Assembly: GCF_958298935.1 (NCBI RefSeq) | Contig: NC_084940.1 | Span: forward strand, 21,385,146 to 21,449,145 | Source of the DNA: Phragmites australis | Lineage: Eukaryota; Streptophyta; Magnoliopsida; Poales; Poaceae | Direction of reading: 5' to 3' | Length of the DNA stretch: 64,000 bases | Shown: positions 56,623 through 64,000 of the stretch, piece after piece | Layout of the letters: the number at the start of each line of letters is the position of its first letter | Numbering within the stretch: the stretch's first letter is position 1 | Position numbers and translations under genes: made by a program | Notes under the pieces: model-generated | The model's database searches: none | Told to the model about the DNA's origin: nothing | The model's input: only the letters and a program-made list of their open reading frames with translations

Positions 56623-59600
56623 TGTCACGTCCTAAAATCCGTAATTGTGTGTTTTAATCCTAAAACATGTAATTTCAGCTTCATGTTCCAGTTTGGGTCA
56701 CTGGAGCACCTCACTTTGAATCAATGAGGTGGGAGAAGGAAAAACTAAGAGAAATAAAAGAGCTAGAAGCAAGTCTGGACTTTCCTCTAGGTAAATGGGG
56801 CCCACTTGGGTGGAAAATATCTCTCTATAGGTGGGCAACAACACTCTCTCTCCCCCTAAGAAGCTTGCCCATACGTACTACTCACCCACTCCACCAGATA
56901 AGGCTTTTTGAGGAAGCAAGTTGGAGTTGGCTGTCTCTCACTCTCTCTCTTAGGCTCCCTTTTTCCCCTTTTGGATCCGTACCTCTGGGAGCAAGATCAA
57001 GGTACGTATGTGGTACTCACATGACCACCAGCTCAAGGACTACTCGTCCATCCAATTCATTTTCAGTTTCCCCGAAGGAATTCGAGCTGGTTCTGAACTT
57101 GTTTGGTGTTCTTTGGGTGAAGCAAGGAAGCAGCAGTTTTTCCACTCTTCTCCAAGCCATTTTCCGTCGTTTCCTCCTTCAACTGGCGGTCACCAATCTC
57201 AGCAAAGGACCTTGGGTGAGTCTGCTAGGCTCCCATGGCAAGTATGCTCATTTTTGGTTGGATAGATCTTGAATCTGGAACTAGGGTTGCAAAGTTCTTC
57301 AGTCTGGGAATAAATGAGGATTTATGTGGATTTGAGTTAGGAATCATGTTGCTAGACGGTTGAGTAAAGTCTAGACCCTGTACACCCTTCTAGGCATTTT
57401 TACCTTTGATTTAGAGAGACTCCCAGGTTAGTTTAGCCTAGTTTTTCCCTTCGTAATAGCTGCTATTCTGGAGCTGCACGAGGCTGATTTTACTGTAGCG
57501 CCCAAGTACTGTTCACCCCCGAGCACCCGAGCACCTGGGTGCAGTTCACCCCGAGCACCCCCGGATACTGTTCACCGAGCACCCACAGTTCACCCGAGCA
57601 CCCGGGGTTACTGTTCACCCCGAGCACCCGAGCACTGTTCACCCCGAGCACCCGAGCACTGTCCACCCGAGCACCCGAGCACTCTTCACCCCGAGCACCC
57701 GAGCACTGTTCACCCCAAGCACCCGAGCACTGTCCACCCGAGCACCCGAGCACTCTTCACCCCGAGCACCCGAGCACTGTCCACCCGAGCACCCGAGCAC
57801 TCTTCACCCCGAGCACCCGAGCACCCGAGCACTCTTCACCCCGAGCACGGTTCACCCCGAGCACTCCCGGTACTGTTCACCCGAGCACCCCGATCACTCC
57901 TGGGTACTGTTCACCCGAGCACCCCGGTATTGTTCACCCGAGCACCCGACTGTTCATCCCCCGGGTACTGCTCACCGAGCACTCCCGGGTACTGTTCACC
58001 GAGCACCCGTACTGTTCACCCGAGCACCCCCGGTACCGTTCACCCGAGCACCCCCGGGTACTGTTCACCCGAGCACTCCGGGTACTGTTTATCCCGAGTA
58101 CCCCGCGAGTACTGTTCATCCCGGGCACCCCGAGCACGGTTTATCAGGCTTTCCTGATAGCTGATAGCTTGTAAAATTCGTAGTTAATTCGTACGAACTC
58201 CAAACTTTATGAGACCACTTGGAAAATTCTGGTTTGGATAGTGTGATATGGGAAAAATATTGTCATGTATTGTGGAGCATATTTTTCTTATATGGTCGCA
58301 TTTCATACATGCTCATTACATTGCACGCGTTGCTCTCTATAGTGAACGCCGATCCGTCGATCCCGGAGGCCGTGGGCGATCGTGAGGCGTCCCACCTTTC
58401 TGATCCAGGGCAGCAAGGCAAGCATCGTTCATATTGCACCGTGTCTACTTGAAAATTTAATATGTTATCTACGCTTATGTATACATTGCATGTGTCGGGT
58501 ACTGAGTTGGGTAGAACCTATGCCGATATATTATCCCATTTCGGTCACGTGTCATGTGTTGTTCCTAGGAGCCTAGTGGTGTCATCGAGGTCTAATTTTA
58601 GTTCGCTATGCTTAGTGGTACTTAGGCTTTCCGGTAGAAGTCGACGACGGCGTCCACCGTTGTCGCGAGCCTAGGACTTATTACTTGTTCACACTTATGG
58701 TTGTGTTGATGATGAATCGGTTTGGTGAGTGGTGAGTTGAGACGAGGTGTGGGCGGTGTTAGGGGTGTCATCTGCTCACGAGGAGTCCTCAGGCAGTTCG
58801 GGGAGGGAACCCGGACACCGTAGACCGCTTGCACCGGTTAAGCACCGATCATCGGTGTAGTCGGCTTTAGCACATACCTTACTCACCACATGCTGATATA
58901 ATGGTAGGCGAGCTGATTACCTTCGCAGACGTGGTCATGTGGGCCTCGTCATAGACGGTGTGAGTCCGGTTTGAGTCCGGGCTTTTAGCGGTATTAGTTT
59001 GCTCGGGGAGTAGTTCTAATACCGCCTCGCCGAGCTATGGTTGATCCACATGGTTGGGCTTGGTTGGGAAAGGTTGTCACGGGTACCCCCTTGTGCGCAT
59101 CTTAGCGGGTGGCACAAGCCGTATGGTCCCTGTGTCGTGTGGGTCCAGGAGTATCCCCCTGCAGGGTGTATAATCAGTTCGAACTGCCGCGCTCTCGGTC
59201 ATGAGCATCGCTATCGCTTATCTCCACCGAGCGACCATGTTTTGGTCGTAGAGTTTCGATGTGGGTTGTGGCATGGTTGGATTGGGTTGGTTTGGTCGGT
59301 ATGTGGTTGTGGTTTGGTGGGAATGGTTTGCTTTTATACACTTGTTGTTCATATATCTGTTCTGATCAGTTGGTTGGCAGGGTTTGAGTCGGTGGTTGGT
59401 TAAGTCAGTTGCTTACACCTAGAGTCTAGGTTGCTTACCGCTTAATGAACTTAAACATGTCTTAATCCTTGCTACAGCTTCAAATGCATGATCCTTGGAG
59501 TCGAGAATATATATACTCATACTGTGTAAGACTTGCTAGTACCTTCGTACTAAGGGGTGCTGCCCTTAAGTTGCTTTCAGGTTCGCAGGTTGGCGAGGAA

Positions 59601-60001
59601 GAGGCAGTGTTCGGCTACTTTGTGCCTGCCGATCAGGGTGGCGGGCAGGAGTAGCACCTTCTACTCCGAACTCCGGCGCTTGTGGTATGGAGCCTAAGGG
59701 CATACGGCTCCATATTCTTTCGTTGTATAGGTTTATCTTCCGCTGCGTAGTTGTTGTTGTTCCTCTTTTGTTGTAAATTGTGGAAGCAGTTGCATGTTTA
59801 ATAATGGTAATCCAGTTTAATTATTTGCTCTCTATTAAACTGTGTTGTAATATTTGAGTTGGAAGCCATGTGTTCCGATCCTGGGCACAAAACACGTGCC
59901 AGGACTACCGGAATGGTATTCTGGTTAATCGTCGAGGTTGTGATTATGAATAATGATCCTCCTGATGATTAATTAGAATACTATTTGGACGGTTCCTCAC
60001 A
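56623..60001 (+). repeat. 5' LTR of the family-D element
   Basis: 3379 bp, TGTCACGTCCTAAAATCCG...GGTTCCTCACA. It is homologous to 30003-33566 except for the solo LTR in that copy and the repeat array in this one (57506-58140). No clear TATA box was identified. Frames such as 57539-58174 are repeat translations. Confidence 0.9.
57506..58140 (+). repeat. GAGCACCC / ACTGTTCACC repeat array
   Basis: About 630 bp are built from CCCGAGCACCCGAGCAC and GTACTGTTCACCC words in irregular higher-order arrangement (units of about 24-60 bp). The same words occur in the Tat-type solo LTR (31738-31905). The homologous point in family-D copy 1 lacks the array. Confidence 0.9.
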
Positions 60002-60004
60002 GCT

Positions 60005-60017
60005 TGGTATCAGAGCC
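60005..60017 (+). other. Primer-binding site, family-D element
   Basis: TGGTATCAGAGCC, three bases after the 5' LTR. Confidence 0.95.
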
Positions 60018-60766
60018 TGGTTTAATTTAGTAGCCTAAACATAATTAGTGCGTTGTTTAGTAAGTCGACAACTTCACCTAAACAACCCATGATTTATGTT
60101 TATGCCTCTTCATGTTTAATATGTATTAAACTACTATCGTTTATGCCCCTAAGTTAAAATGCGTATTATGAGTGACGTTTATTTGTCTTATACCAGATTG
60201 TTTTGCTTTCGACCCTGCATTGATTCATGTTGAGCATTGCATCTTCGGCTTTACATCGTCGGAAGGTAAGGTACGACGCTCGGTGGCGGTTAATCACCGA
60301 GGGCTCAGCCGGATGCGAGGCAGGGGCCCGGTATGTTCCGTACGGGAAGTGAATATGCTAGCAATGGCGTATGAACATCCACCATGCGATGGGAGACATG
60401 GTCGTCTACTCGTGTGGCGTTTACATGAGATGTCCCGTAGGGTCTACGGGAAGTGAATACGTCATTGTCGACGTATGGATTGTCGCTTGTACGGCATGTG
60501 GTACAAGGGCCGTTCGCGCTCTTACTCTTTCTAGCGCGAAGGGTACGTTCTGGATGTTATAAACTGCCTGTGATTTTGATGCTTGCTGGTGCGGTTCTTA
60601 TTTTGAGAAAGAAGCGGTAGCTAGGTTCGAGCATGCATCATTTCATGGCATTCATGCATGCATTCATGTTTGTACATGTATTACGGGATTCTAACAATAT
60701 ATCCGGCGAATGCATTATGCTGAGTCGGAATTTGACGTTTCCCCCTTTTTATTTTACATTTCAAGA
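60018..60766 (+). other. 5' leader of the family-D element
   Basis: 749 bp. A 94-codon frame (60172-60456) has no similarity to the leader proteins of Tekay-A/C and overlaps another short frame. I do not regard it as a gene. Confidence 0.65.
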
Positions 60767-63700
60767 ATGGTTGTCACTCGGCGTAGCGGGGAGGTCCCGG
60801 AGGGTTCTGGTCAGAATAACCCTCCTCCATCGCCGACCATGGCGGATGTGCTCATGCAAATCGAGCAGAACCGCCAAGCGAATCACGCTCTCCTCCAGAC
60901 GAACCAAGCGCTCCTGGAGGCTCTCGTGCGCAACTCGGCTCCTCATGGAGGAGGTGGGGCCGTGCGCCGAGACGACTTCTCGGACTTTTTGCGGACTCAG
61001 CCGCCGGTCTTCTCGCGAGCTGAAGATCCCCTGGATGCTGATCACTGGCTCCGGACGATCGAGCAGAAGCTCGCCCTTCTTCGCTGTGAAGATCACGAGA
61101 AGGCGCTCTTCGCCGCCCATCAGCTTCAGGGCCCGGCGGGTGCGTGGTGGTCCAGCTTTCTGGCCATGCACCCCGCCGATCACCGCGTGTCATGGGCGGA
61201 GTTTCGCGAGGCCTTCCGCTCGTTTCACATACCGAGTGGCCTCATGGAGGCTAAGAGGCGGGAGTTTGAGGACCTCAAGCAAGGAGGTCGGGCAGTGATG
61301 GAGTACGTGCAGGTGTTCAACCACCTTGCACAATATGCTACCGAGGAGGTCAGCACGGATGCGCGCAAGCAGCGCCGCTTCGTGAATGGCCTGAACTCGA
61401 AGATGCAGGACCGGTTGTCCGCGCATAAGTTCGCCGACTTCAACGAGTTGGTGAGCACGTCGATCACGGTGGAGCTCAAGTATAAGAGCCACCAAGAGGA
61501 GAAGAGGCGGAAGAGGGGTTCCTCGTCTTCTGTGGGCGGAAGCTCGCAACGCGCCCGCTCTGAGAGTCAGCCTCCACAGTCTCAGGTGCCGTCGGCTGGC
61601 TACCCACGACCGATGTGGTTTGTACCACGTCCTGCATTCTCCGCTCCACAGGGGCAGGCTGCACGACCAGCCGGCTCCCAAGTGAGCGTGACCGGTGGCT
61701 CAGGCGGTCCGTGCTTCAACTGCGGTCGCGTCGGCCATTTCTCGAGGGAGTGCCCGTATCCGAGGCTGGGAGCCGCGGTGAGTGCCCCGCGACCACCGCC
61801 GGCTCAGTCAGCACCGCAGTCTTCGCAGGCGACTCACGTTCCCAAGCGTGGTCGAGCTCGCCACACTACCGCCGACGAGGTTCAGGAGGGTGACACCGTC
61901 CTAATGGGTACGTTGGATATGAGTTTCAACTCTGACATCTTTTCTGCAGTGGTTTTGTTTGATTCAGGAGCCTCTCACTCCTTTATATCTTCGGGTTATG
62001 TTTGGAAAAGTGGGTTGAGAGTCAGTGCTACCCACACACCGTACCTTATAGACGCCCCAGGGGCCAAAGTTTTAATCAACCAGTGTGTGAATAAAGCGGC
62101 GGTAATTGTCAACGGAGTTCCCTTCTTTGTCAATCTGTTAGTGATGAACTCGAAGGGAATTGATATTATTCTGGGAATGAATTGGCTCTCCAAGAACAAG
62201 GCTGTGTTGGACTGTGCTCGGCGGACCGTCACCCTCAATGGTCTGTCAGGTACTCGGGTCCAGTTAAAGCTAGAGGATGTCAAGTCCTGCCTGTTCGCCG
62301 TAAAGGCTGTCCCCACCAGGATTATGGAGACCATTCCTGTGGTGTGGGAATTTCCGGATGTCTTTCCGGATGAGTTGCCTGGAATGCCGCCTGGTAGGGC
62401 AGTGGAGTTCTCTATTGATCTCGTGCCCGGTGCAGCCCCGGTTTCGAAGAAGATGTACAAGATGTCGCCAGTTGAGCTAGTTGAGCTGAAGAAGCAGATC
62501 CAGGAGCTGCTGGCGAAGGGTTTCATTCGTCCTAGTTCCTCACCTTGGGGATGCTCGGCTCTATTCGTGAAGAAGAAGGACGACACTCTCCGGATGTGTG
62601 TTGATTACCGTCCGCTGAATGCAGTCACGGTGAAGAATGTGTATCCGCTTCCTAGGATTGACATCTTGTTTGATCAGTTGACTGGAGCACGAGTCTTCTC
62701 AAAGATTGACTTGAGGCTGGGCTATCACCAGATCAAGGTCCGACCAGAGGATATTCCAAAGACAGCGTTCTCTACTCGATACGGCTTGTATGAGTTCACC
62801 GTTATGTCGTTTGGCTTGACTAATGCGCCGGCTTTCTTTATGTACCTCATGAACTCGGTATTCATGGAGGAGTTGGACAAGTTTGTCATTGTTTTCATCG
62901 ACGACATTCTGATATACTCCAAGACTGTACAAGAGCACATTGGGCACCTCCGTATTGTTCTGGGCAGGCTCCGAGAGCATCAGTTGTATGCCAAGTTCAG
63001 CAAGTGTGAGTTCTGGCTCAGGGAGGTGGCTTTTCTGGGACATGTTCTATCAGAGAACGGAGTGGCAGTTGACCCGAGCAAGGTGCAGGATGTGCTCGAC
63101 TGGGTTCAGCCCCAGAATGTCAGTGAGATCCGGAGTTTTCTTGGACTTGCAGGCTATTACCGTCGGTTCATCGAGAACTTCTCCAAGGTTGCGAAGCCGA
63201 TGACTCAGTTGTTGAAGCAAGGCAGCGTGTTTGAGTGGTCAGATGCCTGTGAGTCTGCCTTCCAGACATTGAAGAAGCTGCTCACGACCGCTCCAGTGCT
63301 TGCTCAACCTGATGTGACCAGAGGATTTGATGTGTATTGCGACGCGTCCGGCATCGGTCTCGGCTGTGTTTTGATGCAGGAGGACCGAGTCGTTGCATAT
63401 GCATCCCGACAGCTGAAGCGTCACGAGGAGAACTATCCGACACATGATCTTGAACTTGCAACTGTCGTGCACGCTCTGAAGATGTGGCGCCACTACTTGA
63501 TGTGCAACTTGTGCCGTATCTACACGGATCACAAGAGCTTGAAGTACATCTTCACGCAGTCAGATTTGAACATGAGGCAGCGCAGGTGGCTTGAGTTGAT
63601 CAAAGACTATGAGCTGGAGGTTCACTACCATCCTGGCAAGGCGAATGTGGTCGCCGATGCTTTGAGTCGAAGGGCTCATTGTCACTGTCTTATAGCCTCG

Positions 63701-64000
63701 CCGATGGATTCCACGTTATGTGATGATTTCCGGCGTCTTGGGCTTGATATGGTGCCGGATGGTTTTATTGCCAATCTCGAAATCAAGTCCACGCTCATTG
63801 ATGAGATTAAGGCTGCACAGAGGGATGATAAGGGTATGGCCCGAATTCGAGAGAAGAGGAAGATCGGGCAGGCCTTGTGCTTTACTGAGGATGATCAAGG
63901 CGTTATCTGGTTTGGGAACCGTCTAGTGGTTCCGAGGGTCGAGGCGCTGAGGAAGAAGATCCTTGACGAGGCTCATGATTCGTTGCTGGCCATTCACCCT
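60767..64000 (+). CDS. Gag-Pol polyprotein, intact, open at window edge
   Basis: This is the replication polyprotein of the family-D element. The frame runs 1078 codons from ATG 60767 ([15 protein letters not shown]) to 64000 without a stop. Visible parts: Gag coiled-coil start (residues 25-55), Gag core (about 80-195; [12 protein letters not shown]), a basic linker, the RNA-binding zinc knuckle [14 protein letters not shown] (316-329), protease DSGAS (399-403) and DIILGMNWL (466-474), RT (about 535-780) with CVDYRPLN and the catalytic FIDD (710-713), and RNase H with DASG at 859, TDHKSL at about 920 and VADALSR at 962-968. The last codons ([11 protein letters not shown]) are the start of the integrase zinc domain. 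The start was chosen because upstream in-frame sequence has no Gag character and the ATG opens a typical acidic/basic N-terminus. In RT motif A it has RLGYHQ where the CRM-like and Tekay-A copies have RSGYHQ. Six-frame tables that need a stop codon will miss this frame; the shorter frames overlapping it are shadows. Confidence 0.95.
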   Translation, partial: MVVTRRSGEVPEGSGQNNPPPSPTMADVLMQIEQNRQANHALLQTNQALLEALVRNSAPHGGGGAVRRDDFSDFLRTQPPVFSRAEDPLDADHWLRTIEQKLALLRCEDHEKALFAAHQLQGPAGAWWSSFLAMHPADHRVSWAEFREAFRSFHIPSGLMEAKRREFEDLKQGGRAVMEYVQVFNHLAQYATEEVSTDARKQRRFVNGLNSKMQDRLSAHKFADFNELVSTSITVELKYKSHQEEKRRKRGSSSSVGGSSQRARSESQPPQSQVPSAGYPRPMWFVPRPAFSAPQGQAARPAGSQVSVTGGSGGPCFNCGRVGHFSRECPYPRLGAAVSAPRPPPAQSAPQSSQATHVPKRGRARHTTADEVQEGDTVLMGTLDMSFNSDIFSAVVLFDSGASHSFISSGYVWKSGLRVSATHTPYLIDAPGAKVLINQCVNKAAVIVNGVPFFVNLLVMNSKGIDIILGMNWLSKNKAVLDCARRTVTLNGLSGTRVQLKLEDVKSCLFAVKAVPTRIMETIPVVWEFPDVFPDELPGMPPGRAVEFSIDLVPGAAPVSKKMYKMSPVELVELKKQIQELLAKGFIRPSSSPWGCSALFVKKKDDTLRMCVDYRPLNAVTVKNVYPLPRIDILFDQLTGARVFSKIDLRLGYHQIKVRPEDIPKTAFSTRYGLYEFTVMSFGLTNAPAFFMYLMNSVFMEELDKFVIVFIDDILIYSKTVQEHIGHLRIVLGRLREHQLYAKFSKCEFWLREVAFLGHVLSENGVAVDPSKVQDVLDWVQPQNVSEIRSFLGLAGYYRRFIENFSKVAKPMTQLLKQGSVFEWSDACESAFQTLKKLLTTAPVLAQPDVTRGFDVYCDASGIGLGCVLMQEDRVVAYASRQLKRHEENYPTHDLELATVVHALKMWRHYLMCNLCRIYTDHKSLKYIFTQSDLNMRQRRWLELIKDYELEVHYHPGKANVVADALSRRAHCHCLIASPMDSTLCDDFRRLGLDMVPDGFIANLEIKSTLIDEIKAAQRDDKGMARIREKRKIGQALCFTEDDQGVIWFGNRLVVPRVEALRKKILDEAHDSLLAIHP

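Larger units (their letters stand above)
56623..64000 (+). mobile_element. Young Tekay-type chromovirus (family D), right end outside window
   Basis: The 5' LTR (56623-60001), perfect primer-binding site, leader and uninterrupted gag-pol frame all lie in order. It is inserted into the Tat protease remnant (left flank CCTCC, 56618-56622). The 3' half of integrase, the polypurine tract and the 3' LTR lie beyond 64000. It is the most intact element in the window and a candidate for recent or current activity. Confidence 0.85.

Noticed and set aside
57506..58140. Regular repeats resembling a CRISPR array
   Set aside because: Units are irregular and contiguous, without unique spacers of constant length; a plant LTR context, not a prokaryotic locus.
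57539..58174. 211-codon repetitive ORF (HPSTRALFTPSTRAPEHS-like)
   Set aside because: Translation of the GAGCAC array; the repeats lack stops by composition.
60633..63926. ORFs on both strands over the family-D gag-pol
   Set aside because: All overlap the single 1078-codon plus-strand frame that carries every retroelement motif.

Overview
This is nuclear DNA of a flowering plant, almost certainly a grass. Every recognisable coding stretch belongs to an LTR retrotransposon. The primer-binding sites match plant initiator-tRNA-Met, several LTRs are 3-4 kb long, and elements sit inside one another. I see no rRNA or tRNA gene, no CRISPR array and no convincing complete host gene. The density suggests gene-poor, pericentromere-like heterochromatin. 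A panicoid grass is a guess.

Layout. 1-3022 is part of a long LTR (family B, minus) inserted in the 3' LTR (3023-4990) of a decayed Tekay-type chromovirus, 'Tekay-A' (minus, internal 4991-10437). The Tekay-A 5' LTR (10438-12300 plus 23528-24545) is split by an 11.2-kb non-autonomous copia element (12301-23527, minus) with a five-zinc-knuckle Gag and no pol. 24546-26490 is a gag/leader scrap of a CRM-like element. 26491-30002 is a deleted Tekay-type element, 'Tekay-C' (minus). 30003-33566 is a truncated plus-strand LTR of family D, with a 750-bp Tat-type solo LTR inside it (31520-32269, 5-bp target duplication). 33567-35477 is another minus LTR scrap. 35478-39231 is a Tat-lineage pol pseudogene. 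39271-43837 is a collapsed family-B element (4.14-kb 5' LTR, 367-bp interior, last 60 bp of the 3' LTR) with perfect GTAAT duplications. 43969-45508 is the only stretch not explained by LTR elements: a transposase-like scrap, GC hairpins and a possible first exon. 45509-52857 is a nearly whole CRM-like chromovirus (minus) whose pol is broken by one stop and whose gag-protease by two. 52858-56622 is a second Tat pol fragment. 56623-64000 is a young family-D Tekay-type element (plus): a 3.38-kb 5' LTR and a gag-pol frame open for 1078 codons to the window edge.

Working together. Only the right-hand family-D element looks capable of making protein, and its integrase lies outside the window. The others are cis-relics or, like the 12-23 kb element, would depend on enzymes made elsewhere. 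Many stops are consistent with C-to-T change at methylated cytosines.

Most novel observation: Tekay-A and Tekay-C both carry, between primer-binding site and gag, remnants of an extra 'leader' protein that starts like the histone H3 tail (ARxK...RK), followed by a domain of about 90 residues shared by the two copies and, in Tekay-A, a coiled coil.
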